DNA from: Amblyomma americanum
Lineage: Eukaryota > Arthropoda > Arachnida > Ixodida > Ixodidae
DNA length: 64,000 nucleotides
Assembly (NCBI RefSeq): GCF_052857255.1
Contig: NW_027526670.1
Span: 96,898 to 160,897 of the forward strand
Direction of reading: 5' to 3'
Shown here: piece after piece, positions 24,504 through 37,105 of the stretch
How positions within the stretch are numbered: position 1 is the first letter of the stretch
Layout: each line of letters begins with the position of its first letter
Program-made: the position numbers and the translations under genes
Notes under the pieces: generated by a model
What the model saw: the letters and a program-made list of their open reading frames with translations, nothing else
The model's database searches: none
What the model was told of the DNA's origin: nothing

Positions 24504-27157
24504 GATGTATCCCGTTGTTTTGAGCCGGAATACAATTTTTCGCGCAGTTCTGAGAGAAAAAGTTTACACCTTTCTCTCGTCTACTCTTCGACGACTTGTA
24601 AAATCGATGCTCGTGAATCTTGATAGTTTCGATCTAAAACGATGTATCCCGTTGTTTTGAGCCGGAATACAAGTTTTCCCGCAGTTCTGAGAGAAAAATT
24701 TACACCTTTCTCTCGTCTACTCTGCGACGACCTGTAAAATCGATGCTCGTGAATCTTGCTAGTTTCGATCTATAACGATATATCCCGTTGTTTTGAGCCG
24801 GAATACAAGTTTTCGCGCAGTTCTGAGAGAAAAAGTTTACACCTTTTTCTCGTCTACTCTTCGACGACTTGTAAAATCGATGCTCGTGAATCTTGATAGT
24901 TTCGTTCTAAAACAATGTATCCCGTTGTTTTGAGACGGAATACGAGTTTTCGCGCAGTTCTGAGAGAAAACGTTTACCCCTTTCTCTCGTCTACTCTTCG
25001 ACGACTTGTAAAATCGATGCTCGTTAATCGTGCTAGTTTCGATCTAAAACGATGCATCCCGTTGTTTTGAGCCGGAATACAAGTTTTCGCGCAGTTCTGA
25101 GAGAAAAAGTTTACACCTTTTTCTCTTCTACTCTTCGTCGACTTGTAAAATCGATGCTCGTTAATCTTGCTAGTTTCGATCTAAAACGATGTATCCCGTT
25201 GTTTTGAGCCGGAATACAAGTCTTCGCGCAGTTCTGAGAGAAAAAGTTTACACCTTTCTCTCGTCTACTCTTCGACGACTTGTAAAATCGATGCTCGTGA
25301 ATCTTGCTAGTTTCGATCTAAAACGAAGTATTCCGTTGTTTTGAGCCGGAATACAAGTTTTTGCGCAGTTCTGAGAGAAAAAGTTACACCTTTCTCTCGT
25401 CTACTCTTCGACGACTTGTAAAATCGATGCTCGTTAATCGTGCTAGTTTCGATCTAAAACGATGTATCCCGTTGTTTTGAGCCGGAATACAAGTTTTCGC
25501 GCAGTTCTGAGAGAAAAAGTTTACACCGTTTTCTCGTCTACTCTTCGACGACTTGTAAAATCGATGCTCGTGAGTCTTGCTAGTTTCGATCTAAAACGAT
25601 GTATCCCGTTGTTTTGAGCCGAAATACAAGTTTTCTCGCAGTTCTGAGAGAAAAAGTTTACACGTTTCTGTCGTCTACTCTTCGACGACTTGTAAAATCG
25701 ATGCACGTGAATTTTGCTAGTTTCGATCTAAAACGATGTATCCCGTTATTTTGAGCCGGAATACGAGTTTTCGCGCAGTTCTGAGAGAAAACGTCTACTC
25801 TTCGACGACTTGTAAATCGATGCTCGTTAATCGTGCTAGTTTCGATCTAAAACGATGTATCCCGTTGTTTTGAGCCGGAATACAAGATTTCGCGCAGTTC
25901 TGAGAGAAAAAGTTTACACCTTTTTCTCGTCTACTCTTCGACGACTTGTAAAATCGATGCTCGTGAATCTTGATAGTGTCGATCTAAAACGATGTATCCC
26001 GTTGTTTTGAGCCGGAATACAAGTTTTCGCGCAGTTCTGAGAGAAAAAGTTTACACCTTTCTTTCGTCTACTCTTCGACGACTTATAAAATCGATGCTCG
26101 TGAATTTTGCTTGTCTTGATCTAAAACGATGTATATCGTTGTTTTGAGCCGCAATACAAGTTTTCGCGCAGTTCTGAGAGAAAAACTTTACACCTTTCTC
26201 TCGTCTACTCTTCGACGACTTGTAAAATTGATGCTCGTGAATTTTGCTAGTTTTGATCTAAAACGATGTATCCCGTTGTTTTGAGCTGGAATATAAGTTT
26301 TCGCGCAGTTCTGAGAGAAAAAGTTTACACCTTTCTCTCGTCTACTCTTCGACGACTTGTTAAATCGATGCTCGTGAATTTTGCTACTTTCGATCTAAAA
26401 CGATGTATATCGTTGTTTTGAGCCGGAATACAATTTTTCGCGCAGTTCTGAGAAAAAGTTTACACCTTTCTCTCGTCTACTCTTCGACGACTTGTAAAAT
26501 CGATGCTCATGAATCTTGATAGTTTCGATCTAAAACAATGTATTCCGTTGTTTTGAGCCGGAATACAAGTTTTCGCGCAGTTCTGAGAGAAAAATTTACA
26601 CCTTTCTCTCGTCTACTCTGCGACGACTTGTAAAATCGATGCTCGTGAATCTTGCTAGTTTCGATCTAAAACGATGTATCCCGTTGTTTTGAGCTGGAAT
26701 ACAAGTTTTCGCGCAGTTCTGAGAGAAAAAGTTTACACCTTTCTCTCGTCTACTCTTCGACGACTTGTAAAATCGATGCTCGTGAATCGTGCTCGTTTCG
26801 ATCTAAAACGATGTATCCCGCTGATTTGAGCCAGAATACAAGTTTTCCCGCAGTTCCGAGAGAAAAAGTTTACACCTTTCTCGCGTCTACTCTTCGACGA
26901 CTTGTAAAATCGATGCTCGTGAATTTTGCTTGTCTTGATCTAAAACGACGTATCCCGTTGTTTTGAGCCGCAATACAAGTTTTCGCGCTGTTCTGAGAGA
27001 AAAAGTTTACACCTTTCTCTCGTCTACTTTTCGACGACTTGTTAAATCGATGCTGGTGAATTTTGCTACTTTCGATCTAAAACGATGTATCTCGTTGTTT
27101 TGAGCCGGAATACAAGTTTTCGCGCAGTTCTGAGAGAAAAAGTTTACACCTTTCTCT
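24504..27157. repeat. 20-monomer HOR, copy 2
   Basis: Tandem copy of 21,770-24,440. It carries the private 17-bp deletion at about 25,795, so from there on the shift is 2,717 bp. It also has CACCTTTTTCTCG at 24,842 where copy 1 has CACCTTTCTCTCG. Confidence 0.85.
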
Positions 27158-30043
27158 CGTCTACTCTTCGACGACTTGTAAAATTGATGCTCGTGAATTT
27201 TGCTAGTTTCGGTGTAAAACGATGTATCAAGTTGTTTTGAGGTGGAATACAAGTTTTCGCGCAGTTCTGAGAGCAAAAGTTTACACCTTTCTCTCGTCTA
27301 CTCTTCGACGACTTGTTAAATCGATGCTCGTGAATTTTGCTACTTTCGATCTAAAACGATGTATCCCGTTGTTTTGAGCCGGAATACAAGTTTTCGCGCA
27401 GTTCTGAGAGAAAAAGTTTACACCTTTCTTTCGTCTACTCTTCGACGACTTGTAAAATCGTTGCTCGTGAATCTTGATAGTTTCGATCTAAAACGATGTA
27501 TTCCGTTGTTTTGAGCCGGAATACAAGTTTTCCCGCAGTTCTGAGAGAAAAATTTACCCCTTTCTCTCGTCTACTCTGCGACGACCTGTAAAATCGATGC
27601 TCGTGAATCTTGCTAGTTTCGATCTATAACGATATATCCCGTTGTTTTGAGCCGGAATACAAGTTTTCGCGCAGTTCTGAGAGAAAAAGTTTACACCTTT
27701 CTCTCGTCTACTCTTCGACGACTTGTAAAATCGATGCTCGTGAATCTTGATAGTTTCGTTCTAAAACAATGTATCCCGTTGTTTTGAGCCGCAATACAAG
27801 TTTTCGCGCAGTTCTGAGAGAAAAAGTTTACACCTTTCTCGCGTCTACTCTTCGACGACTTGTAAAATCGATGCTCGTGAATTTTGCTTGTATTGATCTA
27901 AAACGACGTATCCCGTTGTTTTGAGCCGCAATACAAGTTTTCGCGCAGTTCTGAGAGAAAAAGTTTACACCTTTCTCTCGTCTACTTTTCGACGACTTGT
28001 TAAATCGATGCTCGTGAATCTTGATAGTTTCGATCTAAAACGATGTATCCCGTTGTTTTGAGCCGCAATACAAGTTTTCGCGCAGTTCTGAGAGAAAAAG
28101 TTTACACCTTTCTCGCGTCTACTCTTCGACGACTTGTAAAATCGATGCTCGTGAATCTTGCTAGTTTCGATCTATAACGATATATCCCGTTGTTTTGAGC
28201 CGGAATACAAGTTTTCGCGCAGTTCTGAGAGAAAAAGTTTACACCTTTCTCTCGTCTACTCTTCGACGACTTGTTAAATCGATGCTCGTGAATTTTGCTA
28301 CTTTCGATCTAAAACGATGTATATCGTTGTTTTGAGCCGGAATACAATTTTTCGCGCAGTTCTGAGAAAAAGTTTACACCTTTCTCTCGTCTACTCTTCG
28401 ACGACTTGTAAAATCGATGCTCGTGAATCTTGATAGTTTCGATCTAAAACAATGTATTCCGTTGTTTTGAGCCGGAATACAAGTTTTCGCGCAGTTCTGA
28501 GAGAAAAATTTACACCTTTCTCTCGTCTACTCTGCGACGACTTGTAAAATCGATGCTCGTGAATCGTGCTCGTTTCGATCTAAAACGATGTATCCCGTTG
28601 ATTTGAGCCGGAATACAATTTTTCGCGCAGTTCTGAGAGAAAAAGTTTACACCTTTCTCTCGTCTACTCTTCGACGACTTGTAAAATCGATGCTCGTGAA
28701 TCTTGATAGTTTCGATCTAAAACGATGTATCCCGTTGTTTTGAGCCGCAATACAAGTTTTCGCGCAGTTCTGAGAGAAAAAGTTTACACCTTTCTCGCGT
28801 CTACTCTTCGACGACTTGTAAAATCGATGCTCGTGAATTTTGCTTGTATTGATCTAAAACGACGTATCCCGTTGTTTTGAGCCGCAATACAAGTTTTCGC
28901 GCAGTTCTGAGAGAAAAAGTTTACACCTTTCTCTCGTCTACTTTTCGACGACTTGTTAAATCGATGCTGGTGAATTTTGCTACTTTCGATCTAAAACGAT
29001 GTATCCCGTTGTTTTGAGCCAGAATACAAGTTTTCGCGCCGTTCTGAGAGAAAAAGTTTACACCTTTCTCTCGTCTACTCTTCGACGACTTGTAAAATTG
29101 ATGCTCGTGAATTTTGCTAGTTTCGGTGTAAAACGATGTATCCCGTTGTTTTGAGGTGGAATACAAGTTTTCGCGCAGTTCTGAGAGAAAAAGTTTACAC
29201 CTTTCTCTCGCCTACTCTTCGACGACTTGTTAAATCGATGCTCGTGAATTTTGCTACTTTCGATCTAAAACGATGTATCCCGTTGTTTTGAGCCGGAATA
29301 CAATTTTTCGCGCAGTTCTGAGAGAAAAAGTTTACACCTTTCTCTCGTCTACTCTTCGACGACTTGTAAAATCGATGCTCGTGAATCTTGATAGTTTCGA
29401 TCTAAAACGATGTATCCCGTTGTTTTGAGCCGGAATACAAGTTTTCCCGCAGTTCTGAGAGAAAAATTTACACCTTTCTCTCGTCTACTCTGCGACGACC
29501 TGTAAAATCGATGCTCGTGAATCTTGCTAGTTTCGATCTATAACGATATATCCCGTTGTTTTGAGCCGGAATACAAGTTTTCGCGCAGTTCTGAGAGAAA
29601 AAGTTTACACCTTTCTCTCGTCTACTCTTCGACGACTTGTAAAATCGATGCTCGTGAATCTTGATAGTTTCGTTCTAAAACAATGTATCCCGTTGTTTTG
29701 AGACGGAATACGAGTTTTCGCGCAGTTCTGAGAGAAAACGTTTACCCCTTTCTCTCGTCTACTCTTCGACGACTTGTAAAATCGATGCTCGTTAATCGTG
29801 CTAGTTTCGATCTAAAACGATGCATCCCGTTGTTTTGAGCCGGAATACAAGTTTTCGCGCAGTTCTGAGAGAAAAAGTTTACACCTTTTTCTCTTCTACT
29901 CTTCGTCGACTTGTAAAATCGATGCTCGTTAATCTTGCTAGTTTCGATCTAAAACGATGTATCCCGTTGTTTTGAGCCGGAATACAAGTCTTCGCGCAGT
30001 TCTGAGAGAAAAAGTTTACACCTTTCTCTCGTCTACTCTTCGA
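25454..30043. repeat. 4.6-kb duplicated block, copy 2
   Basis: Second copy of 17,935-22,540. The match stops sharply at about 30,043, where the sequence passes into the TGTAAATCG and CAAGATTTCGCG monomers. One visible difference is the 17-bp deletion. Another is at the block's GTTTAC motif near 19,640, where copy 1 reads AAAACGTTTAC and this copy AAAAAGTTTAC (27,140). Confidence 0.85.
25739..25857. repeat. Shortened 119-bp monomer with a 17-bp deletion
   Basis: The copy reads AAAACGTCTACTC where its parents at 18.27 and 23.06 kb have AAAACGT, a further 17 bases, then CTACTC. The deleted segment is flanked by the trinucleotide CGT on both sides, one copy being retained, which fits slippage or microhomology-mediated joining. 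A further base is missing from the A run, as in both parents. The scar is unique and marks this copy of the block. Confidence 0.9.
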
Positions 30044-30780
30044 CGACTTGTAAATCGATGCTCGTTAATCGTGCTAGTTTCGATCTAAAACGATGTATCC
30101 CGTTGTTTTGAGCCGGAATACAAGATTTCGCGCAGTTCTGAGAGAAAAAGTTTCCACCTTTTTCTCGTCTACTCTTCGACGACTTGTAAAATCGATGCTC
30201 GTGAATCTAGAGAGTTTCGCTCTAAATCAATGTATCCCGTTGTTTTGAGCCGGAATACGAGTTTTCGCGCAGTTCTGAGAGAAAACGTTTACACCTTTCT
30301 CTCGTCTACTCTTCGACGACTTGTAAATCGATGCTCGTTAATCGTGCTAGTTTCGATCTAAAACGATGTATCCCGTTGTTTTGAGCCGGAATACAAGATT
30401 TCGCGCAGTTCTGAGAGAAAAAGTTTCCACCTTTCTCTCGTCTACTCTTCGACGACTTGTAAAATCGATGCTCTTTAATTGTGCTAGTTTCAATCTAAAA
30501 CAAAGTATTCTGTTGTTTTGAGCCGGAATACAAGTTTTCGCGCAGTTCTGAGAGAAAAAGTTTACACCTTTTTCTCGTCTACTCTTGGACGACTTGTAAA
30601 ATCGATGCTCGTGAATCTTGATAGTGTCGATCTAAAACGATGTATCCCGTTGTTTTGAGCCGGAATACAAGATTTCGCGCAGTTCTGAGAGAAAAAGTTT
30701 ACACCTTTTTCTCGTCTACTCTTCGACGACTTGTAAAATCGATGCTCGTGAATCTTGATAGTGTCGATCTAAAACGATGT
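30030..30780. repeat. Block related to 39,864-40,478
   Basis: A run of TCTAGAGAGTTTCGCTC, CAAGATTTCGCG with AAAGTTTCCACC, and GCTCTTTAATTGTGC monomers matches 39,864-40,478 at a shift of 9,834 bp. It holds one extra monomer near 30,660-30,780, after which the shift is 9,697 bp. The GCTCTTTAATTG copy (30,470) is a good single marker; it recurs only at 40,304 and 46,451. Confidence 0.75.
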
Positions 30781-30784
30781 ATCC

Positions 30785-31966
30785 CGTTGTTTTGAGCCGG
30801 AATACAAGTTTTCGCGCAGTTCTGAGAGAAAAAGTTTACACCTTTCTTTCGTCTACTCTTCGACGACTTATAAAATCGATGCTCGTGAATTTTGCTTGTC
30901 TTGATCTAAAACGATGTATATCGTTGTTTTGAGCCGCAATACAAGTTTTCGCGCAGTTCTGAGAGAAAAACTTTACACCTTTCTCTCGTCTACTCTTCGA
31001 CGACTTGTAAAATTGATGCTCGTGAATTTTGCTAGTTTTGATCTAAAACGATGTATCCCGTTGTTTTGAGCTGGAATATAAGTTTTCGCGCAGTTCTGAG
31101 AGAAAAAGTTTACACCTTTCTCTCGTCTACTCTTCGACGACTTGTTAAATCGATGCTCGTGAATTTTGCTACTTTCGATCTAAAACGATGTATATCGTTG
31201 TTTTGAGCCGGAATACAATTTTTCGCGCAGTTCTGAGAAAAAGTTTACACCTTTCTCTCGTCTACTCTTCGACGACTTGTAAAATCGATGCTCATGAATC
31301 TTGATAGTTTCGATCTAAAACAATGTATTCCGTTGTTTTGAGCCGGAATACAAGTTTTCGCGCAGTTCTGAGAGAAAAATTTACACCTTTCTCTCGTCTA
31401 CTCTGCGACGACTTGTAAAATCGATGCTCGTGAATCTTGCTAGTTTCGATCTAAAACGATGTATCCCGTTGTTTTGAGCTGGAATACAAGTTTTCGCGCA
31501 GTTCTGAGAGAAAAAGTTTACACCTTTCTCTCGTCTACTCTTCGACGACTTGTAAAATCGATGCTCGTGAATCGTGCTCGTTTCGATCTAAAACGATGTA
31601 TCCCGCTGATTTGAGCCAGAATACAAGTTTTCCCGCAGTTCCGAGAGAAAAAGTTTACACCTTTCTCGCGTCTACTCTTCGACGACTTGTAAAATCGATG
31701 CTCGTGAATTTTGCTTGTCTTGATCTAAAACGACGTATCCCGTTGTTTTGAGCCGCAATACAAGTTTTCGCGCTGTTCTGAGAGAAAAAGTTTACACCTT
31801 TCTCTCGTCTACTTTTCGACGACTTTTTAAATCGATGCTGGTGAATTTTGCTACTTTCGATCTAAAACGATGTATCTCGTTGTTTTGAGCCGGAATACAA
31901 GTTTTCGCGCAGTTCTGAGAGAAAAAGTTTACACCTTTCTCTCGTCTACTCTTCGACGACTTGTAA
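30785..31966. repeat. 1.2-kb copy of 26,000-27,184
   Basis: The order ACTTATAAAATC, ATATCG, CTGGAATATAAG, GCTCATGAATC and CCCGCTGATTTGAGCCAG is the same as at 26.0-27.2 kb at a shift of 4,785 bp. The copy here differs at 31,821, where GACTTGTTAAATC has become GACTTTTTAAATC. That variant is then seen in the next three HOR copies (32,778, 35,100 and 37,694) and gives the direction of copying. Confidence 0.75.
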
Positions 31967-32189
31967 AATCGATGCTCATGAATCTTGATAGTTTCGATCT
32001 AAAACAATGTATTCCGTTGTTTTGAGCCGGAATACAAGTTTTCGCGCAGTTCTGAGAGAAAAATTTACACCTTTCTCTCGTCTACTCTGCGACGACTTGT
32101 AAAATCGATGCTCGTGAATCTTGCTAGTTTCGATCTAAAACGATGTATCCCGTTGTTTTGAGCTGGAATACAAGTTTTCGCGCAGTTCT
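31967..32189. repeat. Two-monomer tandem duplication next to the 17-monomer HOR
   Basis: The GCTCATGAATC copy and the following CTGGAATACAAG copy occur at 31,977 and again 273 bp later at 32,250. The same monomer run starts a third time at 31,289. The segment GACTTTTTAAATC repeats at 957 bp (seven monomers, 31,821 and 32,778). This is a local expansion at the left edge of the 17-monomer HOR. Confidence 0.7.
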
Positions 32190-34511
32190 GAGAGAAAAAG
32201 TTTACACCTTTCTCTCGTCTACTCTTCGACGACTTGTAAAATCGATGCTCATGAATCTTGATAGTTTCGATCTAAAACAATGTATTCCGTTGTTTTGAGC
32301 CGGAATACAAGTTTTCGCGCAGTTCTGAGAGAAAAATTTACACCTTTCTCTCGTCTACTCTGCGACGACTTGTAAAATCGATGCTCGTGAATCTTGCTAG
32401 TTTCGATCTAAAACGATGTATCCCGTTGTTTTGAGCTGGAATACAAGTTTTCGCGCAGTTCTGAGAGAAAAAGTTTACACCTTTCTCTCGTCTACTCTTC
32501 GACGACTTGTAAAATCGATGCTCGTGAATCGTGCTCGTTTCGATCTAAAACGATGTATCCCGCTGATTTGAGCCAGAATACAAGTTTTCCCGCAGTTCCG
32601 AGAGAAAAAGTTTACACCTTTCTCGCGTCTACTCTTCGACGACTTGTAAAATCGATGCTCGTGAATTTTGCTTGTCTTGATCTAAAACGACGTATCCCGT
32701 TGTTTTGAGCCGCAATACAAGTTTTCGCGCTGTTCTGAGAGAAAAAGTTTACACCTTTCTCTCGTCTACTTTTCGACGACTTTTTAAATCGATGCTGGTG
32801 AATTTTGCTACTTTCGATCTAAAACGATGTATCTCGTTGTTTTGAGCCGGAATACAAGTTTTCGCGCAGTTCTGAGAGAAAAAGTTTACACCTTTCTCTC
32901 GTCTACTCTTCGACGACTTGTAAAATTGATGCTCGTGAATTTTGCTAGTTTCGGTGTAAAACGATGTATCAAGTTGTTTTGAGGTGGAATACAAGTTTTC
33001 GCGCAGTTCTGAGAGCAAACGTTTACACCTTTCTCTCGTCTACTCTTCGACGACTTGTTAAATCGATGCTCGTGAATTTTGCTACTTTCGATCTAAAACG
33101 ATGTATCCCGTTGTTTTGAGCCGGAATACAAGTTTTCGCGCAGTTCTGAGAGAAAAAGTTTACACCTTTCTTTCGTCTACTCTTCGACGACTTGTAAAAT
33201 CGTTGCTCGTGAATCTTGATAGTTTCGATCTAAAACGATGTGTTCCGTTGTTTTGAGCCGGAATACAAGTTTTCCCGCAGTTCTGAGAGAAAAATTTACC
33301 CCTTTCTCTCGTCTACTCTGCGACGACCTGTAAAATCGATGCTCGTGAATCTTGCTAGTTTCGATCTATAACGATATATCCCGTTGTTTTGAGCCGGAAT
33401 ACAAGTTTTCGCGCAGTTCTGAGAGAAAAAGTTTACACCTTTCTCTCGTCTACTCTTCGACGACTTGTAAAATCGATGCTCGTGAATCTTGATAGTTTCG
33501 TTCTAAAACAATGTATCCCGTTGTTTTGAGACGGAATACAAGTCTTCGCGCAGTTCAGAGAGAAAGTTTACACCTGTCTCTCGTCTACTCTTCGACGACT
33601 TGTAAAATCGATGCTCGTGAATCTTGCTAGTTTCGATCTAAAACGAAGTATTCCGTTGTTTTGAGCCGGAATACAAGTTTTTGCGCAGTTCTGAGAGAAA
33701 AAGTTACACCTTTCTCTCGTCTACTCTTCGACGACTTGTAAAATCGATGCTCGTTAATCGTGCTAGTTTCGATCTAAAACGATGTATCCCGTTGTTTTGA
33801 GCCGGAATACAAGTTTTCGCCCAGTTCTGAGAGAAAAAGTTTACACCGTTTTCTAGTCTACTCTTCGACGACTTGTAAAATCGATGCTCGTGAGTCTTGC
33901 TAGTTTCGATCTAAAACGATGTATCCCGTTGTTTTGAGCCGAAATACAAGTTTTCTCGCAGTTCTGAGAGAAAAAGTTTACACGTTTCTGTCGTCTACTC
34001 TTCGACGACTTGTAAAATCGATGCACGTGAATTTTGCTAGTTTCGATCTAAAACGATGTATCCCGTTGTTTTGAGCCGGAATACAAGTTTTCGCGCAGTT
34101 CTGAGAGAAAAAGTTTACACCTTTTTCTCGTCTACTCTTCGACGACTTGTAAAATCGATGCTCGTGAATTTTGCTTGTCTTGATCTAAAACGATGTATCC
34201 CGTTGTTTTGAGCCGCAATACATGTTTTTGCGCAGTTCTGAGAGAAAAAGTTTACACCTTTCTCTCGTTCTCTTCGACGACATGTAAAATCGATGCTCGT
34301 GAATCTTGCTAGTTTCGATCTAAAACGATGTATCTCAATGATTTGAGCCGGAATACAAGTTTTCGCGCAGTTCTGAGAGAAAAAGTTTACACCTTTCTCT
34401 CGTCTACTCTTCGACGACTTGTTAAATCGATGCTCGTGAATTTTGCTACTTTCGATCTAAAACAATGTATCTCGTTGTTTTGAGCCGGAATACAATTTTT
34501 CGCGCAGTTCT
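32190..34511. repeat. 17-monomer HOR (2,322 bp), copy 1
   Basis: The first of three copies; the second abuts it at a shift of exactly 2,322 bp. Internal markers are the GACTTTTTAAATC copy, GTATCAAGTTGTTTTGAGG, CGATGTGTTCCG, the two-base-short CAGTTCAGAGAGAAAG copy, TTTTCGCCCAG with ACCGTTTTCTAG, and CTCGTTCTCTTCGACGACATG. The unit is seven bases short of 17 x 137 because of these small deletions. The start is an arbitrary phase of the cycle. Confidence 0.88.
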
Positions 34512-36833
34512 GAGAGAAAAAGTTTACACCTTTCTCTCGTCTACTCTTCGACGACTTGTAAAATCGATGCTCATGAATCTTGATAGTTTCGATCTAAAAC
34601 AATGTATTCCGTTGTTTTGAGCCGGAATACAAGTTTTCGCGCAGTTCTGAGAGAAAAATTTACACCTTTCTCTCGTCTACTCTGCGACGACTTGTAAAAT
34701 CGATGCTCGTGAATCTTGCTAGTTTCGATCTAAAACGATGTATCCCGTTGTTTTGAGCTGGAATACAAGTTTTCGCGCAGTTCTGAGAGAAAAAGTTTAC
34801 ACCTTTCTCTCGTCTACTCTTCGACGACTTGTAAAATCGATGCTCGTGAATCGTGCTCGTTTCGATCTAAAACGATGTATCCCGCTGATTTGAGCCAGAA
34901 TACAAGTTTTCCCGCAGTTCCGAGAGAAAAAGTTTACACCTTTCTCGCGTCTACTCTTCGACGACTTGTAAAATCGATGCTCGTGAATTTTGCTTGTCTT
35001 GATCTAAAACGACGTATCCCGTTGTTTTGAGCCGCAATACAAGTTTTCGCGCTGTTCTGAGAGAAAAAGTTTACACCTTTCTCTCGTCTACTTTTCGACG
35101 ACTTTTTAAATCGATGCTGGTGAATTTTGCTACTTTCGATCTAAAACGATGTATCTCGTTGTTTTGAGCCGGAATACAAGTTTTCGCGCAGTTCTGAGAG
35201 AAAAAGTTTACACCTTTCTCTCGTCTACTCTTCGACGACTTGTAAAATTGATGCTCGTGAATTTTGCTAGTTTCGGTGTAAAACGATGTATCAAGTTGTT
35301 TTGAGGTGGAATACAAGTTTTCGCGCAGTTCTGAGAGCAAACGTTTACACCTTTCTCTCGTCTACTCTTCGACGACTTGTTAAATCGATGCTCGTGAATT
35401 TTGCTACTTTCGATCTAAAACGATGTATCCCGTTGTTTTGAGCCGGAATACAAGTTTTCGCGCAGTTCTGAGAGAAAAAGTTTACACCTTTCTTTCGTCT
35501 ACTCTTCGACGACTTGTAAAATCGTTGCTCGTGAATCTTGATAGTTTCGATCTAAAACGATGTGTTCCGTTGTTTTGAGCCGGAATACAAGTTTTCCCGC
35601 AGTTCTGAGAGAAAAATTTACCCCTTTCTCTCGTCTACTCTGCGACGACCTGTAAAATCGATGCTCGTGAATCTTGCTAGTTTCGATCTATAACGATATA
35701 TCCCGTTGTTTTGAGCCGGAATACAAGTTTTCGCGCAGTTCTGAGAGAAAAAGTTTACACCTTTCTCTCGTCTACTCTTCGACGACTTGTAAAATCGATG
35801 CTCGTGAATCTTGATAGTTTCGTTCTAAAACAATGTATCCCGTTGTTTTGAGACGGAATACAAGTCTTCGCGCAGTTCAGAGAGAAAGTTTACACCTGTC
35901 TCTCGTCTACTCTTCGACGACTTGTAAAATCGATGCTCGTGAATCTTGCTAGTTTCGATCTAAAACGAAGTATTCCGTTGTTTTGAGCCGGAATACAAGT
36001 TTTTGCGCAGTTCTGAGAGAAAAAGTTACACCTTTCTCTCGTCTACTCTTCGACGACTTGTAAAATCGATGCTCGTTAATCGTGCTAGTTTCGATCTAAA
36101 ACGATGTATCCCGTTGTTTTGAGCCGGAATACAAGTTTTCGCCCAGTTCTGAGAGAAAAAGTTTACACCGTTTTCTAGTCTACTCTTCGACGACTTGTAA
36201 AATCGATGCTCGTGAGTCTTGCTAGTTTCGATCTAAAACGATGTATCCCGTTGTTTTGAGCCGAAATACAAGTTTTCTCGCAGTTCTGAGAGAAAAAGTT
36301 TACACGTTTCTGTCGTCTACTCTTCGACGACTTGTAAAATCGATGCACGTGAATTTTGCTAGTTTCGATCTAAAACGATGTATCCCGTTGTTTTGAGCCG
36401 GAATACAAGTTTTCGCGCAGTTCTGAGAGAAAAAGTTTACACCTTTTTCTCGTCTACTCTTCGACGACTTGTAAAATCGATGCTCGTGAATTTTGCTTGT
36501 CTTGATCTAAAACGATGTATCCCGTTGTTTTGAGCCGCAATACATGTTTTTGCGCAGTTCTGAGAGAAAAAGTTTACACCTTTCTCTCGTTCTCTTCGAC
36601 GACATGTAAAATCGATGCTCGTGAATCTTGCTAGTTTCGATCTAAAACGATGTATCTCAATGATTTGAGCCGGAATACAAGTTTTCGCGCAGTTCTGAGA
36701 GAAAAAGTTTACACCTTTCTCTCGTCTACTCTTCGACGACTTGTTAAATCGATGCTCGTGAATTTTGCTACTTTCGATCTAAAACAATGTATCTCGTTGT
36801 TTTGAGCCGGAATACAATTTTTCGCGCAGTTCT
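34512..36833. repeat. 17-monomer HOR (2,322 bp), copy 2
   Basis: Perfectly phased tandem copy of 32,190-34,511; I found no indel and essentially no substitution by eye. Two extra monomers (36,834-37,105, the AAAATTGATG and CTGGAATATAAG types also seen at 26.2 and 31.0 kb) separate it from copy 3. Confidence 0.88.
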
Positions 36834-37105
36834 GAGAGAAAAAGTTTACACCTTTCTCTCGTCTACTCTTCGACGACTTGTAAAATTGATGCTCGTGAAT
36901 TTTGCTAGTTTTGATCTAAAACGATGTATCCCGTTGTTTTGAGCTGGAATATAAGTTTTCGCGCAGTTCTGAGAGAAAAAGTTTACACCTTTCTCTCGTC
37001 TACTCTTCGACGACTTGTTAAATCGATGCTCGTGAATTTTGCTACTTTCGATCTAAAACGATGTATATCGTTGTTTTGAGCCGGAATACAATTTTTCGCG
37101 CAGTT

